Assembly: GCA_032716605.1 (NCBI GenBank)
Contig: CM064572.1
Coordinates: forward strand, 36,932,813-36,996,812
DNA length: 64,000 nt
Reading direction: 5' to 3'
Source: Paralithodes platypus
Lineage: Eukaryota > Arthropoda > Malacostraca > Decapoda > Lithodidae
The notes under the pieces are model-generated. The model did no database searches. It had not been told where the DNA came from and was given only the letters and a program-made list of their open reading frames with translations. A program made the position numbers and the translations under genes. Below are positions 11,870 through 24,330 of this stretch, in pieces. How positions within the stretch are numbered: position 1 is the stretch's first letter; each line of letters opens with the position of its first letter.

Positions 11870-14800
11870 TTACATATAACCATACTTCTGTGGCTTTTTT
11901 ACAACTCTTCCGAATCTCGTACATTGTGGTTTATTATCACCAATGGTATTATCCTTCCCTGCTGTCTTAGACGGGTCATGGTGATGGTTGTATTGTTCGG
12001 GAGACGGGCTTGTAGGTGGTTTGGATGTGGTAGGTTCCGATGGTTCTTGCTGGATGTTGAATTTTACCGCTTTTGTGCTTGATGGATTTTGTTCTCGAAT
12101 GTGTTGCCGGTTTCGTCTCAAGATTGATCCACTTGGTGTCTCTACCACATATGATCTCGGTTCTTGACCGGTATCCTTGACAGTAGCTGGATTCCAGTGT
12201 CCTGTGTTGTGGTCTTGAATACGGACTTGCTGGCCTGGTACAAGTGATGGGAGATCTCTGGCGTGTGTGTCATAATATTTCTTCTGCGACTCCTGTTTCT
12301 GCCGCATATGTTGGTGAATTAGATCTTTCTGTCGTTGCCGGTTGTAGATACGAACAGGTAGGTTCCCCTTCATTTTCCTGTTGTTCAGAAGTTCCGCTGG
12401 GCTGGGTAGTGTATGATCAATCGGTGTTGTACGTACGGAGAGAAGTGCCATGTATGGGTCTTGATTACTGGCTTTGGCTTTTGTGAGAATGTTCTTTACA
12501 GTTTGGATTGTTCTCTCGATGTAACCATTGGATTGCAGATAATGAGGAGAGCTGGTGACATGACCAAAACCCCATGATTCCGCAAAGTTCCTGTAGCACT
12601 CCTAGTCAAACTGTTTACCATTATCACTTATAACATATTCTGGTATACCTTGTTCAGAAAAAACTTGTTTAGTGGCGTTTATTACTGTTTGGCTGGTAAC
12701 TGCTGAAGGCATTTTCCTGATCACAGGGAATTTTGAATAATAGTCACTTATGATCAAGTACTCGGCTGAATCAAAATGAAACAAATCAGTACCTACAAAT
12801 TGCCACGACCGTGAAGGTATTTCATGTTGTAACAAGGTTTCTTTGCTCTGAGATTTCTGGTACTGTTGACATATTGCAAATTTTTTTTATAATTTGTTCT
12901 ATATCATTGTTGATGTTTAGCCAAAATACACAGTCCTTTGCTCGTAATCTACACTTTTTGATTCCTTGATGACCTTCGTGAGTCTTATTTAGGATTTCTT
13001 TTGTCATCGAACTTGGGGTAACAACACGTTCACCTTTGAGAACTAAACCATTTTCGATTGACAACTCGTCTCTGAATGAGTGATATTTACGGAGTGTTGC
13101 TGGAAATTCTTTGACTTTCTCTGGCCATCCTGCAAATATGTATCCCTTTAGTTCTGATAGTTCATAATCCTTCACTGTTTCATCACGCAACTGATCAATT
13201 TTCTGACTACTAAACTGTACGAAACTAATTTGAACATCCAAGTTGATGTGGCTGTCCATCATTGAAGGTAGACGGGATAATCCATTAGCTAACAACATTT
13301 CCTTGCCTGGCCTGTAGACTATCTTGACATCGTAGTTTTGGAGTCTTAACAACATCCTCTGGAGCCTAGGGGGAGCTGCAGTCAGGTTTTTGAGTTGTAT
13401 CATTTCAAGGGGTTTGTGATCGCTCCCTACTGTGAATGGTTGACCATATATATACTGTACATACGTGTGAAAACGCTCGCATCCAAAAACAACAGCTAAC
13501 ATTTCCCTTTAGATGTTGGCTGGCATAACGTTGTTCTGTAGCAGATAGTGATTTTGAGGCAAAAGCGACTGGTTTGCCATCCTGGACGAGTGCTGCTCCT
13601 AGTCCTCTCTGTGATGCGTCTACTTGGATGGTAACTGACTTGTTGGTGTCGAAGTATGAGAGTGTTACTTCTTTACACAGTATATCCTTGATGTGTTGAA
13701 ATGCTTTGGTGTGGGAAGAAGTACATGTGAAATCAGCTTCTTTCTTGAGAAGATCACGGAGGTTTGCCGTTTCAGTTGACAGTTTTGGGATGAAAGGAGC
13801 CATGTTGGTTATAACTCCCAAGAATTCCTGAAGTTGAGTTGGGCTACTTGGCACAGGGAGAGATTTGATAGCCTCCACTTTCTCTGGGTCGGGGTGCGAT
13901 CCTTGACTGTCATACAATGTACCAAAGAACTTAATTTGTTTCTTGTCAATGGCACACTTCTCACTGTTGAATGTTAACCCATACTGTCTGGCTACTTTAA
14001 ACAGGTTGTGCATATTCTCCTCGTGCTCTTCTTTAGTTCTGCCAAATACCACCACATCATCTGCAATACTGATGTCACCTTCACAGTTCTCCAAAATCTG
14101 GTCCATCTTTCTTTGAAACACATCTTGCGATATCAGAAGACCAAATGGCATACGAAGATACTTGTAGCGACCAAATGGGGTGTTGAAAGTTGTAAGATTT
14201 GTGCTAGGGTCATCCAATTCGACTGACCAATACCCATTTTTTGCATCAAGCTTGCTGAAGTGTTTGGCACCTTCTAGCTTAAATGTTATCTCTTCTACCG
14301 TTGGCACTTTATGATGACATCTCTTGATACATTTGTTCAGGTCCTTTGGATCCAGGCATATCCTTAATTTTCCGTTGGCTTTTCTCGTGCAGACAATACT
14401 ACTCACCCAGTCAGTCGGGTCTGTTACCTTCACAATAACACCACTTTGTTCCATTTCGTAGAGTTCTTTCTTCAGCTCGTCTTTCACCTGGATGGGAAAT
14501 TGACGAGGTGCATGCAAGACTGAATGTGCGTCATCTCTGAGTGTGATATGATACTGGCCTGGATACTTGCCTATGCAGTCAAAAGTGTCCGGGTAGAGGT
14601 TCTTCAAATCCTCCACAGAACTTATAGAGCTTGTATTCTTTTCAGGTTTTGCTTTGGTGTTGATTTCACAATGTAAGGTTACCAATTTTAGAGCTCTTGA
14701 ACTTGGAAGTCCGAGTATCGCTGGTCCTTCATTCTCCACTATGTAAAATTCTGTTTCAATCCAGTCACTTCTGTTGTGTTTACAAGGTAACTTGATCGAT

Positions 14801-16006
14801 CCATAATGTGGAATATTTGTCCCGTTGTACGCTGTAAGCACCACACTCCTTCCATGTACTTTGTTTGTTTGTGGGTTGCCCTCTGCATTGAGATGTTCAG
14901 GAAACAGGCGACGATACATACGAACAGGTATCGTGTCACCTTGGGCACCAGTGTCTATTTTCACTCTTATATCGGCCCTAACTTTTTTTTCTGGTATCTT
15001 GGTGGTAATGGAGGTGAAAGCTTCGTCTCTTGTGTCGTTCTCGAGTTTGCTAATGGCAGATACTTGCACTGTGTCAATGGAAAGAAAGTTGTAATATTCA
15101 CTATCATCTGATTCATACCACACAGAATGTACTTTTGTTGATTTTGCATTTTCGTGCTGTCTTGATTTGTGAGAAGAGTCGCGTGCTGGATTTTTGGAAT
15201 ATTGGCCATGTTGTCTTGGTCCTCTTGAAGTAGAGCCTGGTCCTCTTGAAGTAGATCTTGGTCGCCGATTTTTCAACAGTCTTTCTCGATTTGTTTGGTC
15301 CGATAAGCACATTTTCTCCCAATGGTTCTGCTTACCACACTTCCGGCAGGTTGCACCGTATGCTGGACATCTACTTTTATTGTGGTTTCGACCACACTTA
15401 AGACATAAGTTTGTACTCCTGTGTCTGTTGCTGATCATGTGTACCTGTGTTGTGGAACTTCTGTCAATGTCTGCCATCTGTTTCATGTAGTCCACTGAAG
15501 CCTCATATGTTCTTCCTAAATCCTGTGCTTGATCCATAGTGAGTGTTTTCGGCTTTCCAAGTAAGTCTTTCTGAAGTTCGGTGTGTTTGGTCCCTGCAAT
15601 GAACTGCTCTATTACTCGTTCTTGGTACTCTGCATCAGTAAATTCACATTTCGAGGCATGTAGTTTGCATCGCGATACGAACTCATCGATAGATTCTCCT
15701 TCCTTTTGTTTGTATTTTTGTAAATAAAATCTGGCCACTCTGAAGTTAATTTTCCGCTCAATTTGTGTCATGAAGTTCCTCCATACAACGTCCGGGTTCT
15801 TCTTCTCCTCAATCCCATGAGTTGAATAGCTTCAGTCCTTCTTTACCAGCAAACAATAAAATATGGTCCACTTGCTTCTCCTTTTTGATGTCCTTGATAG
15901 AAAAATATAGATTACAGCACTGCTTGAATATCTTGATTTCGTTGGTTTGATCTGGATTCGACCAATCCATTCGTGGCATGACCGAATCAGACATATTGGC
16001 GAGCAA
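11870..16006 (-). pseudogene. gag-pol of Gypsy-2, several frameshifts
   Basis: Reading on the minus strand, gag starts near 16006 and slips frame near 15815. The main 788-codon frame (15771-13405) follows. It has two zinc knuckles (CLKCGRNHNKSRC and CRKCGKQNHWEKMC), protease VKIDTGAQGDT near residue 272, RT with ICLDPKDLNK, SKLDAKNGYW and IADDVVVFG near 568 (in place of the usual Y/F-x-DD), and the start of RNase H (VDASQRGLG). RNase H continues in a second frame (13502-12822) after a slip near 13505. The integrase zinc domain loses its CxxC by an indel in the T run at 12885-12893. The core follows (VGTDLF, ISDNGKQF, then a stop near 12600), and NGYIERT with the catalytic E lies near 12517. 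The tail (12451-11870) is basic and ends KKPQKYGYM. RT and GAG similarity suggest the mag lineage; this is an inference. Confidence 0.85.
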
Positions 16007-16693
16007 ACTAGTGTACAGTTGCTAACCGATGAATTATATTGTTGCAAATAATTTGTTGATGAATGTCGAAGATAGTTGATGGTCACACCTGTAATCCTAA
16101 GCATTGCATAGGAAACGAAGTAATAATGTCGATAATATTCAAGGACACTAGTGCGACGTTATGAGAAACAATTTATTAGGGAAAATAGGCACCAATAGAT
16201 TCGCCATATTTTTCTCCATATAGTCCGCATGGAGGATTTTCGTTATCAACAAATTGAAAAATACCCACTTCACAGACAAATACACCAAAAATCTAAGTCA
16301 AAGTGGGGGTGTAGGGGCAGCAGCCCCCACCTATAATACTAGGTTAGGTTAGGTAAGGTTGTTAGGTTAGGCTAATGTCCATTCAAAGGGGTATAGGGTA
16401 GTAAACACCAGGATAGCCTATACCCGGTCAGAGGTAAGAAGAAGCAGAAGAAGAGTCCTGCAGTAGTCTCCTTGAATGCTACCATAATGTCTTTAGCCAC
16501 GTATTGATTGATGTGTGACAAGACTGCAGGCTGGAATCCACTGTAGCTCTTTGTGAAAATGGCGGGAAGATCTCGAGGAAAAAAGCGGGAAACTTGGTAC
16601 CATATGTTGCTGCTGCTGCTGTGTCTCTCGTCGTAATACAAATCGTAGGCGCTGTGTTGTTGTAGGCTTGGGTTGTCGTCCATGCTGCCACCA
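16007..16693 (-). other. 5' leader of Gypsy-2, with a TTAGG-like tract
   Basis: This is untranslated sequence between the right LTR and gag. 16338-16372 contains repeated GGTTA units (TAGGTTAGGTTAGG and variants), matching the arthropod telomere unit TTAGG, with interruptions. A CTGCTG run near 16608-16621 gives poly-Q-like frames without other coding evidence. The stretch 16130-16470 may be a later insertion, but I could not find its edges. Confidence 0.5.
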
Positions 16694-16939
16694 TATAATA
16701 ATTCTATGTTGTTGCAGGATTGTAGATATACACACAGGCTTGTAATGTAATTTAATCAACTTAGGTAGATATTACAATAGATGTTTACAGGTCGAGAGCT
16801 GAGCTATAACTGGCAGCTAATGCTGTCTAAGCATACTGAGTCAATCAGTGCGAGTGCGCAGGTTGAGTGAATCATTATGGAAAATGGAATACTGAAACAA
16901 TTTGATCAGGGAGACTAAACTAAATGACATATCATGACA
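16694..16939 (-). repeat. Gypsy-2 right (5') LTR, uninterrupted
   Basis: This is the 246 bp intact LTR. It provides the empty site for the Gmr1-like insertion (GCATACTGAGTC at about 16831-16842). Confidence 0.92.
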
Positions 16940-18369
16940 TCACGAACTGCAAATGTGTAGGCTAATATTTGAGTAATGATACATCATTTCCTATTCTTTA
17001 TTGTTTCTATTATTTTGGCAAATTGTTAGTTCATTTTCCCTGTGTGACTTTGCATCTAATATATTGTTTAGTGTATTACACTGTTTAATTAAGTTTCATG
17101 GAAAAGTAAAATAATAGGCATAATAATATGAGTCTTAGTTTTAATGTATACGAAACTCAAGGTTAATACTGAGATCGTAACTATATAGTGGTAACTTTAG
17201 ATCTTGATGATGACTAATAGATGAGAAGTCGAAATGTTGAAAACAACACAGATGTTATTGATTACCTGGTAATGGAACATCATAGTAAGAGTAGCCTATA
17301 TAAATACTTATTTATAACAATATTCATTATAACATATAGTACAGATCATAGTGTTCTGAACATATTGAAACATATGCCATTGATGGGATAATTATATTGA
17401 AGTCATCTATGAATTGATATATTTAGTAAAGGAGGAAAAGGCGTACAAACAGCTTAGATCAGATCACGCTGACGCAATAATGTTATACGACAGGATGAAC
17501 AATAAAAGGCATAACTATATTTAGTTTAAGTTAGCAGGTGTAGTCAAATTATTTCTGACCGATCCACAAGGTAATTCGTTTGACCCCATGCATATGACAG
17601 CAACGGCACATGACCGCAGGGTCCATTTCGTAAGGTGTATTGAGTAAATAAAGAGGAAAGAAAGTTATATTATTATAGCTAATGTATATATAAAGTTTGT
17701 TTTATGTGATTAAGATATCACTTCTATACTTGGTGTTACCAATCTTGCCAAACACAAAATACCAAACCCCGTACAGTTGGTTGCCCTGTTCTCTTCCGCA
17801 TCAATTCGCGTGAGACCTGAAACAATTGTTTGAACAATTTCCTCCGATTTTAATTATAATGCTGCGTTACAGATCTAGCTTATCAGATAATACAAAAGTG
17901 AACCTTTTAGTTTAACTTCCAAATAATTCATTCCACCTTACACTGTGGGTGCTACCCTACCACTCATAGGCCAGCCACCCTCCTCTGCCTCCCTTCCTAC
18001 CACTGCTATCCCCCACCCGTCAAACTATTACCCCCCCTCCCCCCCCCCCTCCCCCCCGTCACCACCACCACCAACACTTCCATCCCTCCCCTTCTGCCCC
18101 ATCGTAACTCTTAAACCAGAAAGGATACACCGCAGATTCTCTGTGACTGATGTAGTGTATCTGTTTCATGTGCGCGGAACTGTACTTTTGTTGTATTATT
18201 ATTACACACACACATACACACACACTACTCCTCAAGCCCCCCGCCCCCCCACCCCCCCTCACTGACCACACCCATCTCGACCACCAGCATGCGACTAACA
18301 ATATATCGCGTCAAGTGTCAAAGCAACTACGAGTGGGAAGGCAGTGTCACACGAGCTCTTTTTCCTTCA
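16940..18369. other. No gene recognised; C-rich and CA tracts at the right end
   Basis: 16940-17940 is AT-rich with no coding signal that I can support. 18025-18080 is a run of C with short interruptions, 18207-18226 is CA-rich, and 18238-18260 is C-rich again. Open frames here are proline/histidine low-complexity artefacts. Confidence 0.5.
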
Positions 18370-20297
18370 ACTTTTAATGGTAAGCTACCTTTGGTTAAGT
18401 CTCCGCGCCTAACGCAAGAGTAGTTCAACTAGGTTTCGGAACTCCAGGGGGGTGTAAAGCTGCTGTACACGCAACCCGCACCTACCTCAGCCAAGCCCAA
18501 GAAAAACGAGTGCTTCTAAAGATTGACATGCGGAACGCATTCAGCAGCATTCGCAGGGATGTCTTCCTCCGTGCAGCTCAAGAACACATCCCCACTCTGT
18601 ACCCCCTACTTTGGCAGGCTTATTCCAAACCTTCAATCCTATTTTTTGGCAAGACGGTAATCCCATCAGCGACCGGGTTACAGCAGGAAGATCCAGGTGG
18701 TCCTGCTCTTTTCTCAATAGGGGTGGATGCAGCAGCTAACAAAGTAAGGTCAGAACTGAATGTATGGTACATGGACGATGCAACCTTGGGTGGGTCAGTA
18801 GAGAACGTTCTAACCGACCTAAATAACATCGTAACTGACCTCGGCCAGGCTGGGCTAGTGATAAATGACACCAAATGTGAACTTGTCCTCCTCAACCACA
18901 CACGTGAAGAAGGAGAAGAGACTCAGGCTCTGTTTCGAGGGATATTGCCAGATGTAAAGATCCTTCAGGAGCACCAGCAAACCCTATTAGGTTCCCCACT
19001 AACTCTGGCAGCAATCCCACCAGCACTTCAAGTTAAAAAGGAGGAGCTTCAACGTCTCGTGAGTCGCCTGATACACATCGATGCCCACTCAGCTCTGGCC
19101 CTTCTCAAGAACTGTTTCTCCATCCCAAAACTCCAATACCTCCTGCGCACATCGATGACTTACACGAACAAGGGGGGCCTCCAAGAATTAGACAGCATAA
19201 TCCGAGAAGCAGTGACCAGCATCACCAACGTGGAATTTAAAGAACGGACCTGGACACAAGCCACCCTTCCTGTCCGCCTCGGGGGCTTGGGCATACGGAG
19301 AGCCTCGGATATTGCCTCCCCAGCCTTTATCTCTTCCCTCATCGCGACCAACGACCTTGTAGTGTCCATCCTTTCTTCTCAACCCGGAATGACACTTAAT
19401 GGGGACGTAACAGTAGCGATTAACACCTGGAAGGAAAGTACAGGAGCAGAGGAGGAGCCTCAGGGTACCTCCAGGGGCAAGCAGAAAGCGTGGGATACCA
19501 TCTCGGCGAAGAAAACTCAAGAAAATCTCCTAACCAATGCAGACCAGGTTGCAAAAGCACGCCTCCAGGCAGCCGCCCGTTCAGAGAGTGGCTTGTGGTT
19601 ACACGCCATCCCCATCCCACCTCTTGGAATTCACTTGGATGCTGAAGCGCTCCGGGTTGCCATCGTGCTCAGAGTGGGTGCGGCAATTTGTCACCCACAC
19701 ACTTGCAAGTGTGGTGGGCGGATGGATGCTCAAGGTCACTATGCCTTGTCATGTAATTACAACCCAGGCCGCCTGCCAAGACACTCTGCACTAAATGATG
19801 TCATAAAACGGGCCCTGCAGAGTGCTAACCGTGCATCAATCCTCGAACCACATGGACTTCACAGAGAAGACGGCAAACGGCCAGATGGGATGACCACTTT
19901 CCCTTACAAGAATGGCCGGTGCCTCGTGTGGGATGCCACATGTGTTGACACTTTCTCCACAACCAACATCGCCAGAAACGCCGACGAAGCAGGTGAAGCC
20001 GCCCGGATAGCAGAAAATAAAAAGCAAGAAAAATATCAAGCCGTCGCCAGAAATCATCAGTTCGAGCCCCTGGCATTCGAAACTTCAGGAGTCTTCGGCC
20101 CTACCACCCTTAAGATGGTGAATGAAATAGGCCGTAAAATCAGAGAAGTTTCAGGAGAACCCCGGGAAACCCTCTGGCTCAAGCAAAGACTAGGGATGGC
20201 TATCCTCCGGGGCAATGCCACCAGCGTCATGAGCTCAGTTCGACTGGACTGGGTCATGCCACTGTGTGAGGCCCGGGCAGGAGTGGTGTATCCGTAG
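18370..20297 (+). pseudogene. LINE reverse transcriptase with C-terminal restriction-like endonuclease (R2/NeSL type), 5'-truncated
   Basis: Reverse transcriptase and endonuclease would carry out target-primed integration. The frame is open to 20297 and can be read upstream of the first possible GTG start at 18510 (GFGTPGGCKAA precedes it), so the element is truncated at its 5' end near 18370. RT motif A is LKIDMRNAFSSI. Motif B is GLQQEDPGGPALF, with E and G where G and L are usual. Motif C is YMDD (about 18768). A long thumb region follows, then a CCHC knuckle CKCGGRMDAQGHYALSC (19704-19754), RPDG (~19879) and WDAT (~19930), the layout of the PD-(D/E)XK nuclease of R2, NeSL and related clades. 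No frameshift is visible over about 600 codons. I cannot assign the exact clade. Confidence 0.8.
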
Positions 20298-20545
20298 TCT
20301 TTCCACAGTAGGGTAAAACAAAACATAAACTTTATTTGTATTTAACATGTGTGATCCACATAAATAAAAGGGGATGTGTCGGATGGTTGAAAGCCACAGT
20401 TGCTCGCGCGTTTGGGGCTAGCAACACGTATTATGAAAAACATGTATCCTCCTTCATTCACTGTCCCCCCCTTCACTCACTCAACCCCACAATTTGCCGG
20501 AGGATAACAGGTTTTTCACAATACGTAGACGGAGGTCTTTAAAAA
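20298..20545 (+). other. Probable 3' UTR and tail of the R2/NeSL-type LINE
   Basis: This is non-coding sequence after the LINE stop, ending in an A run at about 20540-20554. There is an AATAAA at about 20361. The exact 3' end is uncertain. Confidence 0.45.
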
Positions 20546-21060
20546 AAAAAAAAAACGCAAATTAGCCCTAAAGCATTTCAGGTTAGATATATTTAAATAA
20601 GAAAAATAAAATAAATACATAAATAAATAAATAAATAAATAAAAATACATATATATAATTAAATAAATAAAGCAATAATACACAATAATACATTATAATA
20701 CATAATTTAATAAATATACTTGCTCCCCCCCCAAAAAAAAAAAATGCCGAGAAACGCGCTCGTTTAAATACTAGCTTTCTTAAATACGGTGAACGGAAAT
20801 GGAAAACAAAAAAAGAAGAGAAAAGACAAGAATGAAAAGAAAGAAAACAGAAGTCATACGTAATCAAATTCATACGAGATATTAATATTGATCTCGTCAA
20901 ACAGCTCTTAGACTACCTCATGCCTTGGTCCTTATTATAAGATAATATAAGTTAGAGTTAAGCTAAAAAAACTGTTCCTCTGTACATTTTCAGCCTACGG
21001 CTGCAATTATCAATAAACCGTTTATTATTATTATTATTTTATTATTTACACGCATATATA
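20546..21060 (+). repeat. AT-rich sequence, then a LINE-like 3' end with ATT tail
   Basis: 20590-20720 is an A/T microsatellite-like tract (AAAT and ATA units). 20890-21050 ends with CAGCCTACGGCTGCAATTATC, AATAAA and a TTATTATTATT tail, which resembles the 3' terminus of a plus-strand LINE. No coding part remains. Confidence 0.4.
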
Positions 21061-21065
21061 CTGTA

Positions 21066-21305
21066 CATCCTCTTGAATGTGTGTGGGTGTGTCAGCCTAA
21101 CATTCCTCAAGTCTGGCCACTTATCACTGTACTGTCCATTCTCTCACACTCACACACACTCTCATATTCACTCTCTCACACACTCACACTATCTCATTCA
21201 CCCATTTACACACACTCCCACATATACATTATCTCTCTCTCTCAAACACACACACACTCCACACTCTCAATCTCATGCACTTACTCTCACACACACTCCC
21301 ACTCT

Positions 21306-21335
<30 letters not shown>
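21066..21335 (+). repeat. CA/CTCACA-rich simple-sequence tract
   Basis: Degenerate CACACT/CTCACA units end in (CA)n at 21305-21332. The open frames here are low-complexity. Confidence 0.85.
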
Positions 21336-21339
<4 letters not shown>

Positions 21340-21745
21340 ATCTTTTAACTCACATGAATCTAAGAATGCCTTCTTCAATCGAGTTGTCAACTTGTGGAAT
21401 GGGCTTCCCCGAGACGTTATAGACTGCAGCACCGTTGATTCATTTAAACTTCGCCTAGACAAATATCTCGCATCAAGCCCGGGACTGGCTGTGTTTGTAA
21501 ATGAATAACTTTATTTTATCCCCCACTCAGTTACTAACCCATCTGTCCCCTACTAACTTCCTAATCCTGCCACGGACATTAGTTCCAGGGCAGTAGTTCC
21601 CTTTCCAATGTTCCCTTACCCACTCTAAACCACTGTTTGGACACTTGATCCTCAGTGTTTTGGAGGACAAGCAGCCTAGAAGGGTCACTAGACCTGTTGT
21701 TGCTTGATTTCCTTTATACTCCTTTGTACTCTCACTCTCTCATGC
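21336..21745 (+). mobile_element. 3' fragment of the CR1/Jockey-like LINE (plus strand)
   Basis: 21336-21508 encodes the extreme C-terminus of the RT protein (FFNRVVNLWNGLPRDV...DKYLASSPG) ending at a stop. 21509-21745 is its 3' UTR. The reverse complement of the same C-terminus and UTR occurs at 27745-28240, so both are the same family. Confidence 0.82.
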
Positions 21746-21990
21746 CTGGATGTGAGGTGGACGGGCATTGTGGTGTGCTCCGCTGCGTGTCTGCCTGCTG
21801 AGACCGGAACCTCTCCAGGAGGTCTGGGGCCGGGGGAGTGCTGGAGGCCCATAGTGATCCCTTGTCTCTGGGTCTTCTCCTGGGCGACTTATATGTGTGT
21901 GAATATTTATTTTGTTTTTGTTATGTTGTATTGTCCCTGTTCGGCCTCTGTCTCGAGTCGGCCACCCCCGGTTATGGGGTATGTGCCTGT
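21746..21990 (+). repeat. 3' UTR fragment of the 'GATA-tail' LINE family
   Basis: It matches, with divergence, the non-coding ends at 37850-38140 and 41875-42165 (GTCTGCCTGC, GAACCTCTCC, GGGTCTTCTCCTGGG, GAGTCGGC). No coding part remains here. Confidence 0.75.
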
Positions 21991-22005
21991 GTATATACAT
22001 ATTTT

Positions 22006-24330
22006 TATTTTATTTTTTTTTCTATGTGATTGAGGGAGGCAAAAGGCATAACTGCCTATAGCGAGTGCCTCCCCCATAGTTGAAAGAGTGACAGGGCCAA
22101 AATCAAGGGACGTTCGAGCCAAAATTCCTGGACACACGGAGTTTGAAGCAATTTAAGTTATAGGAAGAGGGAAAGACTGATTCTGGGAGAGAGTTCCAGA
22201 GCTCAGCTGTTGAGTAGAAGAAAGTTTGAGAGTAACGTTTCACTCTTGGGTTGGAGAGTTGCACAGAGTAGGGGTGGGATTGAGTTGCAAGACGGGTACC
22301 ACGTGCCCTACGTAAAGGAGGTGGTATGCACTGGGATAGCTCTGAGGAACACTGATTATTATAGTAGCGATAGAATAGCGAGAGAGATGCAACATTGCGG
22401 CGGAGAGAGAGAGATTGCAGAGAGTTGGTGAGTGGACGGGAGTTAATGATACGAATGGCCTTCCTTTCAACTTTGTCTAGGAGAGCGGTGTGAGAGGAGC
22501 CTCCCCACACATGTGAACAATACTCAATACAAGGGCGCACTATTCCCCTGTACAGAGCAAGAAGCTGTGCAGGGTAAAAGAACCCCCTAAGACGGTTGAG
22601 CACACCCAGCTTCTGGGAGACTGCCTTAGCAAGACTGGTAATATAGTCCTTCCAAATGAGAGCAGAAGAAAAAGAGACACCAAGAATATTGAGAGAAGAT
22701 GAAGGGATGATTTTTGTATTGTTGAAGAATAAGGGATAGACCGCTGGGAGATCCTGACGGGTAGATAGATGGAGAAATTAGGTTTTGGAAGCATTAAAGT
22801 TAACAAGGTTTTCTCTGCCCCAATTGGAAATAGTATTTAGATCAGAATTTAAGAGTTCTATGGCTTCATTACGTTTGTCGTTGAGGGATTGCTGGCTGGG
22901 GCATTCTGAAAAACTAATGGAGTAGTGTAAGGTTGAGTTGTCTGCGTATGAATGGATGGGAATTAAGGTACAGTTAAGGAGATCATTTATAAAAATTAGA
23001 AAGAGAATAGGAGATAGGACAGAGCCCTGAGGAACACCGGAGTTTATAGGGTGAGGAAGTGAACAATGGCCGTCCACAACCGCGGCTATGAAACGGCCGG
23101 AAAGGAAATTAGAGACAAAGGCACAGATGGAGGGATAGAAACCGAAGGAGGGTAGTTTAGAAATTAATGATTTATGCCAGACTCTATCAAAGGCTTTCGA
23201 TATGTCTAGTGCAATAGAAAAAGTCTCACCGAAGTCCCGAAAGGAGGATGACCAAGAGTTAGTAAGATATGAAAGAAGATCACCAGTAGAGCTACCCTAA
23301 AGGAAGCCATACTGGCAATCTGAGAGCAGATTATGAGAAGAGAAATGCTTAAGAAATTTGGAAGCAAGAATAGTTTCAAAAACTTTAGAAAGACAAGAGA
23401 TAAGAGCAATTGGACGATAGTTGGAGGGTTGAGAGCGGTCACCCTTCTTTGGGGCAGGTTGAATGTGAGCAAACTTCCAGCATGAAGGGAAGACGTTAGA
23501 GGATCGACAGAGACGAAAGAGTTTGCCTGGGCATGGAGTCAGCACGGAAGCACAGTTTTTGAGAACAACAGGAGGAACACCGTTCGGACCGTACGCCTTA
23601 TTAGTGTTAAGCCCAGAGAGGGTAGAAAGTACATCTTTAGAAGAGATTAGGATATTAGGCATAAGTAAGAGAGAGGAGGGCGGAGAGGGAGGAATAGCAC
23701 CGGAATCATCCAAGGTGGAGTTTGTAGCAAAAGTTTGAGCGAAGAGTTTAGCTTTGTCAGAGGAAGAAGTGATGGTTGTGCCATCAGAGTGGGAAAGGGG
23801 AGGGAAAGACGAGGAAGAGAAATTGTTGGAGAGGTTTTTGGCTAGATGCCAGAAAGCTTGGGAAGAGCTAGAGTTGGATAGTTCAGTGCATTTATTATTG
23901 ATGAAAGAGTGTTTGGCAAGTCGAAGAACAGATTTGGCTTGATTCCGGGCAGAAACATATGAAGAATGAGAGTCTTGAGTTTTAAGGCGTCGGTGTTTGA
24001 ATGCTTCCTCCTTATTGCGGACAGCAGTAGAACAGGCGTGAGTAAACCAAGATTTTTTAGCATTAGACTGAGAGAAAGAGAATGGAATGTATGCTTCCAT
24101 GCCCGATAGGATTACCTCGGTAATGCGTTCAGCACTCTCCGAGGGTCCTCGGCCATGGAAGCAGAAATCATTCCATGGGAAATCAAAGAAGTACTGCCGA
24201 AGAGCCTCCCAGTCGGCAGCGCCAAAGTGCCACAAGCGCCGCCGGCTAGGAGGATCGGGTGGCTGTACTGGAGAGATAGGACAGGTGACAGAGATAAGTT
24301 TATGGTCGGATATATATGCATACGTACATA
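22006..24330 (-). pseudogene. Jockey-like LINE, 5'-truncated, with frameshifts
   Basis: On the minus strand, the element starts inside the apurinic-type endonuclease (SDHKLISVTCP near 24295), runs through a linker and into RT. RT has KKGDRSQPSNYRPIAL, then GVPQGSVLSPILF, then YADNST where Y/FADD is expected. The protein ends at 22103 with a basic C-terminus (ELWNSLPESVF). There are breaks near 23300, 22780 and 22600. A 3' UTR of about 80 bp and a poly-A tail (T run at 22006-22021 on the plus strand) finish it. A 5'-shortened second copy is at 55033-55765. Jockey affiliation rests on the motif spacing and is not certain. Confidence 0.85.

Larger units (their letters stand above)
11456..16939 (-). 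mobile_element. Gypsy-2: mag-like Ty3/Gypsy retrotransposon
   Basis: This is a minus-strand element of 5.6 kb once the nested insertion is removed, with 246 bp LTRs (left 1556-1698 + 11460-11562; right 16694-16939). It has a polypurine tract at 11563-11574 and gag-PR-RT-RH-IN in standard Gypsy order. The right LTR on the minus strand is followed by TGGTGGCAGC, a possible primer-binding site. I could not find a matching target duplication in the outer flanks (left ...GACCAG, right TCACGAA...). LTR divergence of about 3 in 246 suggests a young copy, although the coding region is broken. Confidence 0.88.

Noticed and set aside
1541..16950. Target-site duplication of Gypsy-2
   Set aside because: Flanks ACCAG (left) and TCACG (right) do not match, so no duplication can be claimed.
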